Counted from the stretch's first letter, positions 35,644 to 48,541 are shown. The stretch is 64,000 nucleotides of DNA from Rhododendron vialii (GCF_030253575.1 NC_080567.1:34935501-34999500); one strand, 5' to 3'. Notes: generated by a model from the letters alone, not told the origin. Numbers and translations: made by a program.

Positions 35644-37471
35644 AAATTTTCCAGCACGTACTTCTTATTTTAATGGTAATGGGTGCAGTTTCTTGTGTTT
35701 CTTTTTCCTCATCAAGAGTTGTAATTTATTTTTTTCCTTTTGTCACTTTTGGCTCTATTGGATTTTAACATAATTATTTTGAAGTAAGATTTGTTGCTTG
35801 ATATACGCGCGCCATTGGTTGTGCTCCTTTTTGTAATAAAAATCCCACTGTGTTGTGTGTCAGTATGCATGCTGTGACTCGTGACCGACTGGTGCGATGA
35901 CAAGTATCTATGTGCCCCTTCGTTGCAGCTCCGGGTTGAGTAACGAAAAGTCACTCCAAATTACCCCTCTCAACCTTACAATTAGAAAGACAGACCAATG
36001 CCTTAATTTTGTTAATGATCATAGTGGTGAATGAGTTTCCCTCGGTTTCCGCCTTTACAAGTTCTTTGTGTTGTGAATATTTCAAAAATGCCTAGAAATC
36101 GTTTTGGAAGAATGTGAAGGAAGATTAATCCTTGGATTTTCCAATCATTTTTCCTCCCCGTAGCCATAGAGGAACTTGTAAGCTAGCCCATTATGGGTTG
36201 TTTCCACTGCTGGAAACGAGATTTTCCTCCCAACAAGGGTCTCCGGTAACTGCGTTAGATGCCCAGTTCACTTCTGACAACATGTTCAGATAGATAAAAG
36301 ATAATGAGAAATTTAAATACGTGAATAATTTTTGACAATCAGGTGCCATCAAATGTTTGGATTTCCACCAAAATACTCCAATGATGCCAAAAGTTAACAG
36401 ATAAAAAGAACGCTTGGTAATATCTTTTACATAAACCAGCAGTTCTGTCTTCAAGTTTACAGTGAAACAGATGAAAAGACAAACTATAATCATAATGAAG
36501 AAAGAGCATTTTAGAATGAGAGAGAGTTATTAATTTACAAAGTCTCAGTTGTAACCGCCATAATAACGGAATAACCACCATTCGGCTGCCAATTCCATTC
36601 ACCAATAACGTAGTTCCTGTGCCATTGACATTGCAAGGACGAGAAGGCTGAGAATTCATCCAGCTAATTTACAAAACTGCAGATGTTGAAGGAGCAGATC
36701 CATCATTAAGCCAAGATAAAACCCACTTCTCGTCGGTCCAAGGGGATAAATTCCCTGCAAGTACGTATAAACAATTTTGCGTTTCCAAACAAAAATCGCT
36801 GCAAACACCCAACTGAGCATCTTGATCTGGAAAACTGCAGACATGTAAGAACCATTTTTCCTCGCACATTTTAAACATAAAAGTAACAGCAATAAGCTTT
36901 CTAGAATGACTGCCAAGATAAATCAGTGATACATGTTTTATCACAAGCGTGCACGCACCACAGAGTGATCAGCTCCCTTCTATATAGTTTCAACTACTTT
37001 CTATTGTTTGTTAGTTGTAAATCATTTAATTTCAATCCTTACTGGATGATGTAGGAATCTAAGAGCATGAAGTTCAAGCCCTCTATAGGAAACTAAAGAG
37101 GTAGTTAAAGTCCTGATTCTCCTTGTTAGTGCAGGGAAGTTCCAGGAGTTGGGGATCGAGCCTCCCTGGTTGTTCTAAACACTTTTACTTTTTCATGGGA
37201 GCAGCGTCTGTAATTAATTCAGGCGTAATACAAAAATAAGAGGTCGGCAGAGGAGTCCTCAGTCGCTTTCATTCCAAGTCCTAAAACACTTCCTATTCAA
37301 TTCCTAAGAGGTATTTCAGGGAACATAATCAAATTCCAGTTTTGCAAAGATATAACACTAAAACAAACATGCTTATCCAAAAAATAAATAAATAAACACT
37401 AAAACAATCATGCAGAATACTTCCTTGAACTCTTATAATGAGAAGAACCAAACCTGGAAATTTGGCTGTTG
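35644..37471. other. Convergent spacer between IFRD and RlmN-type genes
   Basis: Contains the 3' untranslated regions of both genes. On the minus strand, 36330-36945 has several overlapping open frames with splice-like AG sites but no family I recognise. It may be transcribed sequence or a decayed exon set and is not annotated as a gene. Confidence 0.45.
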
Positions 37472-40400
37472 TCATAGACTAAGATCTTCAATATCAGCTA
37501 AGACACCTGCACTCCCATTAGACCTCTTATCAGGTATGTTAACCACAAGCTGACCGCATGCGCCACTTATATCTTGACCCATTTGCTTACGAATCGTTGT
37601 CCGTATGCTATAGGTTCCCCTTAGTATTTTCTGGAATTTAATAACCTTTTGTTCACTGCTGGTTCTGAAATGACTCAGAGTACCAATTGGATTAAACGGT
37701 ATCAGGTTGACAACCTGCTAACAGAGGCACATGGGAGCACAATATTAGGAGTCTTCTACGAAAAGTAAAGACAAGCAATATCCATTGTGCAAAATGACCC
37801 CCAATTTCGGACTATCAAATTGAAAAAATAGCACAAAGTCATGAAGAATATGTCCTCAACGCATCTACACACGACAAGGAACAAAAATAGGGACAAGTGT
37901 TGCAAGTTTCTCTTCAACAGAGTTTCTGACATCTTCGTAACTTCAATTGGTTTAAGACAAAACATCCTCCGGTTCAAACCAAAAGGTGTTTGTCCATATA
38001 GAGTACACTTAATGACCTAAACCAAGTAACGATGGTCGGTGAGTCCAAAAGCTTCAAGATTATGGTAATCACTAAGGTATGTTCATTTTGAGTTATCAGA
38101 AGGAAAAGAAAAACTCCAATCATAATGCCTGACTATTTAACGTCAATTGAGGGAAAGGGCTGGGAAAAGCTTCAGTTTCCTTTATATAATTCCTTGACCT
38201 AGCATGAAGGAAAAACTGGCTTCATGTAATACAGAAAACACTAGTTTTTGCTAATCAGGGTAAAAACTCAAGCAATAAAAAATGCCAATTTAGGAATTAG
38301 GCATGTGTTCATTATGCTAATTTAGAGAAGCACAATGCTGATGCAAAAACTAAGAGCTCACCACTTCGAATGTCTCCAACAATTGGCCAAGCAGGTGGGC
38401 ATGCTGCTCTTCATCATTCACGCCATCAAGCAAAATGTACTCGATAAATATTTTTTGCTGACTAAAAATTAGACCAAATGAGTATACTAGCTTTGAAATG
38501 ATTGCCAAAAGATCAATGGCTATTAATATGACACTGACACTTTCTCAGGAGCAAATAAGATTTTAAACAACTTCCCACCTGTTCTTCTGATATTCTCGTA
38601 GAGCATCCATAAGTTTTTCCAAAGGAAAAGCCCGAGCAGCAGGCATTATCTGACAACGGATATCTTGAACTGGTGCATGAAGCGACACTGCTAGGTTCAC
38701 GTTTGGTATATCACCGTGGAACTTCTTGATGGCATGTGTAATACCAACCTACAGAGAATTAGTCAACCCCCATCAATGTAGTTTAGGTCAAGCTGTGAGC
38801 TGATTGTACACTTGACCATATTGTCCTAACAACTAAAACGTAAGCATAAGATCAGAAGTATCCCATACTGTTGACACAGTAACTCTCTTTGGAGACAGCT
38901 GAAATGGAGGTCCTGTCATAACACGGACAGCCTCTACCAAGGCAATATAGTTATTCAATGGCTCCCCCATTCCCTGCAAAGAAAAATGAATAGAAAGGGG
39001 TTATATAATGTCAGCTACACTGGAGTCATTACTTTTAAATGGGCATGTGAGCATTAATACTAACATCCTATCTGGAGAAGCAGCAAATCCAAACAATGTT
39101 TTATCACACCATCAGTCACAATTTTATTTCTCTTATGGTTGAAAATAAAAATCAAAATACACTGTAAAGAACTCATTAAACGATTGTATTGTGGAGCCAT
39201 AGTTTTAAAGAGAAAGGACACAGCAATGCAGGCTCCCGCTTAGAACATGGTCTGGTAGAAGCAGTATGTAAGTAGCCTTGCGCCAACTCAGGTATTGGGA
39301 CTGACTCCAAGGTTAAGGCAACACGTTTCATTGAGAGATTAATTCTCACAACTCAAATGCATACCAAACCCTAGGAGTGTAAAATATTCCCATCGAGACT
39401 GAAATCAATGGTTGCAAATTAGGAACTCCGAAGGGCTTTTATTCATCCCTAGTGTTTGCGCGTGGATGTATGATGCATATGGCATTTCGACTGATCATAT
39501 AATAAACGAAAGGTCATCTCACAGTAGTTCTGTCTGTCACCTTATTCCGCTAAGTGTTTGTGAGTGAATTACCAGATTGACCTATTCTGCCATCACTACC
39601 TCCATATTCCGCTAAGAAGGATTTGTCAATAGGTTTAAGCCAGTGATTAAATATCGTGGATACAGAACTATTGCTTTTGAAGTCAATCATAACACCATAA
39701 TTTAACCAACCTATGGAACATTAAACACAACACTTAAAGATCTTAGTTGTACAATCAATTTTCAACCTTCTGTGTTTCGAAGCACACAAAAACAAAAGAA
39801 AAGAAAAATATTTCAACCATTTCCACAAGTTATCTTCCCTGATGCTTTGCAATTTTAAAAGTGGCATTTAAGTTTCTCACCAGAAATAGGTTCTTAAAGG
39901 GCACCTCATAAAACAAACAGGAAAAATGTCAAAAATATGAAAAGCCAATTGATATCTGACCTAAGTGATTTCCTACTCTGGCGATATTAACTCTACAGGA
40001 AAGAGAAAAACAGAATTACCATGAAGACAACATTGCGTATCTGTGCCAAGCAAGAGGCATGCACCAATTGCTCCACAATTTCTCCTGAAGATAGATTGTT
40101 TTTAAATCCCATGCTTCCAGTCGCACAGAATTTGCAACCCATTTTGCAACCAACCTGTAGCAGAAAGCAAAATGTGGAAAAGCCATCTAAAAAGCAAGTG
40201 GTTCTAAAATCAACCCCCCAAAAAGCCAAGGCTACTGCGTAGGCATTTAAATGCCATACCCCAACCAACAATCACTAAGATAACGATACACTTAAATCGA
40301 ACCGAGGTGTAAGTAACACTTGCATCAAAGGCATGGTTCAGACGGCAAGTAACCAAGGTGTAAGTAACACTTGCGTCAAAGCTGCTAACAAAGCTAAGTT

Positions 40401-41370
40401 AACAAGTAAAACTACCTGAGAGGATATGCACAAGGTAGCCCTTGGACCACCGGGTCGAGGTTGTCCACCATACTTTCCCAAACGTGTGTCATACCTCATT
40501 ATTACAGCTTCTACAAATGCTCCATTCTGCCAAGGAGAGAAAACCCATAACAGCTTGCATCGTAGAAAAAAACAAAGAGGCAAAAACATTCACAACTGAA
40601 TTTTCTTTTTTGGACAAAAAATTTACACCTCAATCTGTAAGGTGTCTCAGAAGCAGTTCTTTTAGAGAGAGAGTACCTGTAACTTAATGAGGAGCTTGGT
40701 AGTAACCTCGTCGATGGACTCGAAGACAGAGTGGAGTGTGGAAGTTGAAGGTTTGAACTTTGATCTAAGAAGAGGGTAAGCCGACGAGGGCAACGAAGGA
40801 ACATCATCCCATTCACTGTTTGGATTCTGAATTACGTACCTACATACATGCACATATTGGTGTTACTAGTACGTGAACTTGAAAGTCCTCTTTGAAGCTG
40901 GCTCACACTTTATATTCCTAAACTAGTAAACTACCCTTCAACTGAGCAAAAAACTGCCAATAAAGAAACCAAATTGTCATCCCAGATTTCTTTTCTCCTC
41001 TTTCCTACTTTCACGTCCCAAATTTCATTACAGATTAATCTCAAAATTTAATTTTTTTTTCTCTTTCCATCTTTTCCAACACGCACCATGTGTGCCCGGG
41101 CGTCTAGTATATACATACGTACATACATTAAACACATATTCGCGTTTATGCACACAATGAACACAAATGGACAAGTCAACATCCTCTACACAGTAAGATG
41201 AAAAAACATGCATTCACACACATATAGTAGCATATAAATATACGTGTAGAGAGAGAGGGAGGGAGAGAGAGGATTTACTTCCAAATAAGAGGGATGAATT
41301 GGGAATTGATTCCGGCGTTTTGAAATTCGGCTCGAACCTCAGCAGCATCGAAGATTGATCGAAGTGCCAT
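37472..41370 (-). CDS. rlmN: RlmN-type radical SAM RNA (adenine-C2) methyltransferase
   Basis: Eight exons join in frame to 372 residues: 41279-41370, 40677-40839, 40416-40526, 40020-40154, 38869-38973, 38579-38748, 38362-38461 and 37472-37714. Seen directly: the radical SAM cluster motif with Cys125, Cys129 and Cys132 (GCKMGCKFC), the SAM-binding GMGEPLNNY, the Rlm/Cfr core SLHAPVQDIRCQIMPA, and the second catalytic cysteine Cys345 in GACGQL, which forms the methyl-carrier intermediate in RlmN. The length fits bacterial RlmN. Bacterial RlmN methylates C2 of A2503 in 23S rRNA and of A37 in some tRNAs. The plant substrate and compartment are not established by the sequence; the N-terminus MALRSIFDAAEVRAEF does not look like a typical transit peptide. 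Exon 6 to 7 joins at the acceptor giving KNSQQKIFIEY. Confidence 0.93.
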
Positions 41371-43240
41371 CCTTCAACTGCCTTCAAAATCGGTATTCGA
41401 GTTGGATACATGCAGTCGCTGTGTTCGTTACTTTGCTAAACCCTAATTTTCACTACCTTTGCAGTGCAGAAGACGGAGGCCATAGTCGTTCAATCTTACG
41501 ATCGGAGCACGACGTCGTTTCTATGAATCCTCAAGGGCCTAACTAGGGGCGCCCGCGGATCAGTTTTGGGCGGATCGGTTCTGTTCCCAATCCGATCCGC
41601 TTATAGTGAATTGTTATTTTCTCCATCCGCCACCCATCTGTGAGTTGCGTTCGGTCAGATTGATTTGGATGGAGTTTGGGCGGATTTGAGCCTGAAATTT
41701 TATGAATTTTTTTGGTTTGTATAATGAGATTTAATTTGTTTTTTTTTTAACAACAAAAAGAAATTTTATTAATCTTTGAAATTGTTATAAAGATTAAAAG
41801 GACAAGAGAAATGATATCATTATTCTAATTTTGTGCCTAGTCCAAGACCTAATCTCTTGATTGGCAAGATACCAACCAAGGAAGCGCCCAAATGGACGCC
41901 CATACAACATTTGGGACCCGGCCCAAATACTTAAAGGCCTAAAAGTCCGGATAACATGAGATAACCCCAATCAAATAAGCTCAAACACCTAAAAGGCCTA
42001 AAAGCCCAGATATAATGGACAAGCCCAATCAATTAAAGCCCAAAAAACCCTAATAGCACAAAACCTAACCTAGTTGTCGCCACGCTTGACCCACCCGACC
42101 AACACCCAGGCAGCCAAAACCACCAAAAGCTGCCACTGACTGCCTCAGCAAAGCAAAACAACCACCAAAACGCTGACCGCCCCCACTGCTGTTAGGCAAA
42201 ACCAAACCAACTCAGGAGAAGAGACGGGTAAAGACTACGAGCAACATTCCACCGCTCGCCAATCCAAGCCTTCCCATTAGGCGAACCGAAAATCCCAACA
42301 GGTAAACTGGCGGTCGAAAACCGATGGAAAGAACATCGTCCAAGAGAAAAGGCAGTGGTAGGGAGCAGGGACGATGAGAGAGGAAGGCTCAAGACCATGC
42401 CCAACGGGAAGACACCACCGACAGAAAGCTCCACCATGAAGCAACCCTACATGCGAACGAGTAGCTCCTTTATCAGAGTCCACCACCGACAGACCCGCCA
42501 CCACCAACATCATCTCTGCACTTGCAAAAAAGGAGAGAAAAACAGCAAAATAGGAAGAATAGATGAGGCCCGGCTGAAGGAGGGCACCTCCCCCCGGCGA
42601 AAGAATTAGATCTAGTTTTGATTTAAGGGAGGCTCCTTTTTTATATTCAAATGTAATAGAACAAAAAAATATACTTCGATTGTGTTTTGCCTAACTTTTC
42701 TTTCCCTAAACAAAGGGAACATGAAAGCCTTAATGTAATAGACCCTGTTGAGAGATTTGAAATTTTATATCTTAAAAAACTTTTTTTTTAAATGTAAGCA
42801 TAGTTTGTTGGTGTTATTAGGTGTATCGACTTTTTAATTGTATATTAATTATGATTAATATTGTTGAAACATAAACTAAATTTAGTATTTGGCACAAGAA
42901 AGTTAAGTCCAAATAAATGACAAAACCCAAAGATGGAAGATATTATTGAAAAATATATAAATATCTATTTCTTAGAAACTCTAAAATATCTAGCTTTAGA
43001 AGCTCTAAAATATCCTTGGGAAATATTAGAGTTTTTTTTGTGAAAATTAGTCACATATGTAATTCTATAATTATCTCAAAGTTTAATATCTCTGTACTAG
43101 AGTCTTCCATGGGGTAGTATCCATAGGGGGTAGTATAAATAGGGACAGGTTCTAGCCATTTTATATCAAGCAAAACAAAATTTGAGTTCAAGTGTAATAC
43201 AAATACTCACCTTCCCCACTCTTGTTTTTAGTATTCTCCC
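41371..43240. other. Intergenic repeats, no gene recognised
   Basis: A ctaggggcgcccgcggatc stretch at 41545 resembles one end of a hAT-like repeat. 41870-42600 is C-rich on the plus strand (cccaa, aagccca, ccacca), with long but low-complexity open frames on both strands. No gene was supported. Confidence 0.45.
42861..43240 (+). mobile_element. Possible solo LTR
   Basis: A fossil candidate that starts tgttgaaac and ends tctccca. It has a TATA-like ataaatagggac at about 43137 and an LTR-like layout. No partner repeat, primer site or target duplication was seen, so the call is weak. Confidence 0.3.
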
Positions 43241-43244
43241 ACTT

Positions 43245-43530
43245 CTAAAAATCTTGTCCAACTAAACAATAGAAACTTCGTATAATCGTATCCCGATGCG
43301 ATCTATACCATTGAAAAAAAAATTGGTGAAAGTTGTCTCCTAAAAATCTTGTCCAACTAAACAATAGAAACTCCGTATAATCGTATCACGATGCGATCTA
43401 TACAATTGAAAAAAATTGGTGAAAGTTGTCTCCTAAAAATCTTGTTCAACTAAACAATAGAAACTTCGTATAATCGTATCCCAATGCGATCTATACAATT
43501 GAAAAAAATTGGTGAAAGTTGTCTCCTCTC
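43245..43530. repeat. Three tandem copies of a 93-95 bp repeat
   Basis: Each copy runs ctaaaaatcttgtccaacta, aacaatagaaact, cgtataatcgtatc, gatgcgatctata, attggtgaaagttgtctcc. The copies differ by only a few bases. Confidence 0.92.
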
Positions 43531-43841
43531 TAAGGTGGCGAAAAGGGAGAGTGGAACAAGATCGAGCCAAGGCTCGATTACTTGTTGCTTCCCATGATAT
43601 CTTTGCTTCTTTGCTTGATCTTTAGAAGTCACGAATATGGTAGGGTACCCAAGCAATTCCATCCAAAAAACCATCAACGACTTGCTACTCCAAATTCTTC
43701 CGAGCAGCAACTTCAGATATGCAAACCCTTGAATTAAAGACATCAAAGGAAGCAGCAAGTAATCGAGCCTTGGCTCGATCTTTGTTTCACCCTCTTTGCC
43801 TTTGATTTTTGCCTTCAGCCTCACCAGAGAGGAAGGTTTTA
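43523..43841. repeat. Long inverted repeat (hairpin)
   Basis: The arms at about 43537-43604 and 43735-43800 are inverted copies about 66 bp long with few mismatches; each includes the self-complementary atcgagcc-ggctcgat block. The loop is about 130 bp. A weaker outer match (cctctct and agagagg) extends the pairing. If transcribed it would fold into a long hairpin. I recognise no known plant microRNA in the arms. Confidence 0.75.
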
Positions 43842-44093
43842 CTCCTGTTGGAGTGGGTTTGACCAAGTTCATTTATCACTTGCCAAGTTCACAGGAACTT
43901 AAAGGAGATCTACCTACTATTTTTGCATTCCACGAGGGTCTAAGGTGGCACAGATGAATCAGGTAAAGTATGTACAATCACATTCCATTCGACATTCCAT
44001 TCGTTTAAATCATGGTTTAAAGTTAATTTTTTTTACTCCTTATTTCTATCCATAAATGATGTACACGAAAATATTATGAAAGAAATAACTAAC

Positions 44094-45357
44094 CATATGC
44101 CCATTGACAAATTCTTTGGCTGTAAACCCTTTCGTCATCTTGATCAGAGCATGATATGCCTCACTGTGTTCGTAGTTAGAACACAAGTCTACATTTTTTA
44201 ATATGGGCTGAAGTTCTTGAGATCCTGTATTCAAGAGGAGAAATGGAATGAAATCAACAATCTGATTGTAACTAGAAAAGAAACATTTACAAAATCACAA
44301 GAAATGGAAACATTCTTGCTATTTCAATCAACAAAACTTGTATGGGCAATCTGATTGTGTCGATGCAAGTTCAAAGAACACAAACATGTATCATGAGTTC
44401 ATGACTATAATACCAAGTTAGGAAAACAATTGCAAATTTTCAGTTCCATTCGACATCGCCGATCCACAATTTTTATGTTTAGGCTACCTATAGTAACCAT
44501 TGGTAATTATAGGGCTGCCTATAGTAACCATTGGTAATTATATGCCTGAAATTTCCTACCAACTATGACATCACTTCAACATTGTTAACTTCTAGCCCCA
44601 ATCAAATCTTTGATGTTAACCACCATTAAACTGTTCCATTCCCGATCAACACCAACGTTAACATCACTTCAGCAACGTTAACTGCTTGTCCCAATCAAGT
44701 ATCTTTAGCCATTGCCATATGAATTTAATTCTCTTTGGTATCATAAGCAAGCATGAAAAATTGGATGGAACAATGATTCTTATTAGTTCTGTTCGATTGG
44801 ATGTCAAATATCATAATCAAATATAGTAGCCATGAAAATTGGAACCACCATATTATCTTTTGTATAGAGATTTTGTTAAGCAATGTGCCCGTCCCACAAA
44901 TCTTGGTTCACACAAGAGACTTGGTATTTCCTTTTTGTGTCTCTCTTGACTATAATTGCACAGTTGGTTTAGAATCAATCATGATCCTCCATTATTACTT
45001 GCCTTTGTTTCAAATCATTACCATGTGTTATTACTTATTTGTTGTCATAGCATCAAGCACTGAAAAGGCCACATCATTCTTCTGACAAACACCTCTTCCA
45101 CTGTTTTTCTCAGCAACTCGACCAAACTCTAGAGCCACGACATCAATGGGAAAGTAGCTTTGCATTTAAAGGATCTGGATCCAATTCAACCGCCTACTCT
45201 GAATAGAAGCAAAAACCAATTCATACTCAGATGATCCGCTCTCCACCTAGGTCAGGTGGCCGCAGAGTGCGTTGATGATAGCGTTGGCCGCCGCAAACTC
45301 GCCAAGGAACCACTCTATGATCGTGTCCTTTGCAAATGCGTCCGACGTTTGCATCAT
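44094..45357 (-). pseudogene. Decayed ALKBH10-like gene (5' exons)
   Basis: Two blocks on the minus strand match the N-terminal half of plant ALKBH10-type proteins. The first, about 45050-45357, reads MMQTSDAFAKDTIIEWFLGE, then FAAANAIINALCGHLT, stop, VESGSSEYELVFASIQSRRL, NWIQIL, stop, MQSYFPIDVVALEFGRVAEK. The two in-frame stops are TAG at 45247-45249 and TAA at 45166-45168. The second block, an exon at 44094-44224, encodes GSQELQPILKNVDLCSNYEH and IKMTKGFTAKEFVNGHM, bounded by good splice sites. ALKBH10B is a 2-oxoglutarate/iron RNA m6A demethylase in Arabidopsis. The catalytic dioxygenase exons are absent. The stops and missing 3' part mark it as a broken host-gene fragment. Confidence 0.75.
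44478..44543. repeat. 33-bp tandem repeat, two copies
   Basis: Two adjacent copies built on ctatagtaaccattggtaat, inside the intervening sequence of the ALKBH10-like pseudogene. Confidence 0.85.
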
Positions 45358-45768
45358 CGTCGGAGTTGGTTAAGCCGTCGTCGTCAATGGTGACACAAAT
45401 TCTATGATTATAACAAGCTCTGGAGAGAGTATAAAAATGTAGTGAGAGAAAAGGTGTAGTGCTGAAAGCGAGGGGTTGGTTATAGAGGAAGGTGCATTTA
45501 CATAGACTAGAGGAAATGGCACAACGAATGAGGGTTTTGTGGCTTTCCCCCAAGCTAGGTTGGACAAACATCAGTAGCGCGATATATTGTGCATTAATTT
45601 TTCCTTTAAGATCAACAAAACTGTACACAATTAAAGTGACAAATAAGGGCGAAAAACCTGACGGTTGTAATAAATACCAAAGCTGCATGCGGGAAAATAT
45701 GGATGCAGAAAGGACGCTACATTTATAGCACAAGGGTTAAAAGGAATATTGGATAACTGCCACACACT

Positions 45769-45881
45769 TAATTTCCACATTAGTCTCCGGTTATTTGGTT
45801 AAGTTACAACTAAGAAAAATTTCATAATTTCCACATTTGTCTCCGCTTATTTGGTTAAGTTACAACTAAGGAAAATTTCAT
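45769..45881. repeat. 56-bp tandem duplication overlapping a MULE end
   Basis: Two adjacent copies of aatttccacatt-gtctcc, ttatttggttaagttacaac, taag-aaaatttcat. The unit includes the left target duplication of the MULE at 45869 and its first 12-13 bp. Confidence 0.9.
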
Positions 45882-46639
45882 AGAGTCCCTGGAACTTTCA
45901 CCCAAATTGCAAGTAAACCCCTAAACTTTAAAAAATGTCACAAAAACATCTGAACTTTTGAGAAACTCATCTATTAAGCCCCTATCGTGGCTTTCTGTCC
46001 GAAAACAAACGGAATGGCTTACGTGGAGTTGGAGCGAAACCTAAATGGTTTTGGAGGTAAGTCCTACATGGTTTTGGAGGGAAATTTCATCCCATGTTGT
46101 CAATTTAGGTGCCAAAATCCAACCCCTCCTCTTATAAGACACATCAGAGCCCTTTTTCCCTCCATTACCATCTATCACAATTCTCTTTCTCTTACCATTT
46201 CATTGAAGCAGAAACATGGCATTCTCTTCTTCATCCAGTAAGGACATCTCAAGCTCAAGCACCTTGGAGGACAACCTTTACATCAAATGCAGCTTAAAAC
46301 ATGCCTTTCATATCTCCTGGACTGTTTCAAATCCAAGGTGAAGGTTCATGGATTGCCCAAACAACGACTGTAAAAACTTTGCCTGTGTTGATGGTGGTGG
46401 CGGTAGAAGTAGCAACAGTAGGTTTATTTGCGCGTCAATACATGCCAAATAACCATAATACATTGCCACATTTGCTCCATGTTTCATCCTCACTGACCCC
46501 ATTGAGGGCACGTCAACTCCACATAAGCTATTTTGTTTGTTTTCAGACGAAGAGTGATAGTATGGGTTTAATTGATGAGTTTCTCAAAAATCTACTTGTG
46601 ATTTGTGTGAAAGTTTAGGGGTCTCTCCAAAATTTTCCC
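45869..46639. mobile_element. Non-autonomous MULE with 9-bp target duplication
   Basis: A 771-bp element whose ends are imperfect inverted repeats of about 100 bp. The left contains ggaactttcacccaaattgc and gagaaactcatctattaa; the right contains ttaattgatgagtttctc and gtgaaagtttaggggtctct. The 9-bp direct repeat TTACAACTA flanks it exactly (45860-45868 and 46640-46648). No transposase; the internal frames are short. Confidence 0.88.
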
Positions 46640-46648
46640 TTACAACTA

Positions 46649-47157
46649 TAAGAAATGGATGGCATTTACCATGTATAGGCTTTTTTGGTAGACAAAAAAT
46701 GTGAGTCAGCCTCAAAAAGTTTTCTTCACAAAAGTGGTGCTCTCCGTTTATAATATATTTTGGCCATATACAGATATTTTTGGAAAAATCTTTTTTTCAC
46801 ATACTAGACTTCTACTAAGGCGACATTTTTTTTATTGATTTTTATGTATTCCCATCTTAATAATTAAAAATAAAATTACATACATATGCTCCTCCCACGC
46901 TCCTAAACTTAGGGTCTTGTACTTGTCCCCGCTCCCGCGCTTCAACTCCCGCTTCGTGCAACTAAGGTATTGACATTTTAATGGAGGCTAGATATTAGAC
47001 TTCACCATATATTGGCAAGAATTTGGGGGGGCTACTAGGAGGCGGGGCTCGACAGGCCCTGTCAACCCCCCATCCGGCCGTCCAAATGTATTTGGATAGC
47101 CCAGATTTGAGAGGGTACCAAAGGGTGTTTTGGGTATTTTATCCCGATAATTTAACC
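46649..47157. other. Intergenic, no gene recognised
   Basis: AT-rich sequence with no feature beyond short homopolymers. Confidence 0.45.
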
Positions 47158-48541
47158 CAACGGCTAAAAACAAGTAAAAATGTTGTATTTGAAGCGTCAG
47201 CCGAGTAACGGTTTGATTTTAAATTTGAAATTGATACTTCATTAATTGTTTATGGTGTAGGCCCCACTTAGAATAGAACTACCGTGCACTTGGCAGTTTT
47301 TTTTTTTTTTGACAAAATGAAAAGTACTGCATTGATAAAGTCCAACAGCACTTACACAACATTGCACCAATTTCTTACCCACGTAACATTGCACTAATTA
47401 CACTATTAGGACACCAAAAAAAATAAAAAATTAATGTTAGTTACCTGCACTAATTTTGTCATAATTTTTGCCTTTAACCCCATTATTAGAAGAGATGGCC
47501 TAAGGTGCCTAAGGTTTGAGGCACCCTAATCAGGCCAATAACCCGCTGAGAAGTACTCAAAGGGTAAGATTTGATCTCAGCACCCGAACTACCACCTGAA
47601 ATGCAGTCAAATGAAGTACTAGCCCGGGTTAAATGGGTTGTCTGGTCTGGAGCAAAATAACACTGCTTGAAATGTGCCCTCTCCAACGTATGAAATTGCA
47701 GGGTGGTATAATGAGTCGGGCAATACAAACTTGTGGATTATTCACCCAATTATTTATTTATTTTAAATTTTGGAACTGAAGATCACTAACCATGCATTGA
47801 TTTACTGACGCATTTGAACTTATTGTTTCGAGAGTCTCCTGTAGAGATTATCCAATGGTGATCATTCATATAAATTAGTCTCTCCAAATTGATTGAGGTG
47901 CGTCTAATCTAGCCCAGACACTGAGTTATCAAAAAAAATTGCAAGCATGGTAGGTGTAACAAATCCATCAGAAATCATCCCAAATACTATCTCCTATCAA
48001 AAAAGAAGAAGACAAATTAACTCAAAATAAGCAATCCTTATAAATATGATTACAACGTGTTCTTAGCTTAGAACAGTCACAATTTTCAATTACAAATATT
48101 AATGCCAAACTTTTACCCCAGCTTACACTTAGAACATGGCAAAAATAAAAGAATCACAATACAAATACTATCAAACCATTCAGAATCCTAACTTGCATTC
48201 CTTCATCAACGACGAAGATTAGCACCAGTCCCCTTCCAGCCTTGGTAAGCATTGGAGCCAACCTGCCTCGAGCCATTTCCAGTGAGGGCGAGCCCCGAGC
48301 CCAATTTATTGAAATTGATCGAGCAAGAGAATTCCTGACTAGACCTCTGCTCCAGGAAATGATCAACGGTGGAAGACTGGAACTCGGACCGGGTTCGGCG
48401 GTGATAGGACGAGCCGTTGACCGAGTCCTGTGGCCCGATCCACGTGTGGTAGCTGCGGTTCAAGCCCTCAGAGAGGCACCAGAAACTGTAATGGGGCCTC
48501 TGCTTCTTGAGGGCGTGAAACAGCATCGGGATCAATCCTTC
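47158..48541. repeat. Segmental duplication, copy 1
   Basis: Collinear with 50252-51645, about 3.1 kb away. Shared landmarks in order: gttgtatttgaagcgt, ggcaccctaatcaggccaat, agtactagcccgggttaaat, gggtggtataatgag, acaacgtgttcttagctta-type sequence, and the small gene. Similarity stops abruptly at the gene's start codon (48541). Confidence 0.85.

Noticed and set aside
36191-36944. Overlapping minus-strand frames between two convergent genes
   Set aside because: Some look spliceable, but none matches a family or has a consistent joined frame; probably untranslated or decayed sequence.
43245-43530. Regular repeats considered as a CRISPR-like array
   Set aside because: The copies are head-to-tail over the full unit with no variable spacers, and the genome is a plant.
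45227-45733. 168-codon minus-strand open frame
   Set aside because: The family-like peptide of the ALKBH10-like fragment lies in a different frame over the same bases; this long frame has no recognisable similarity.
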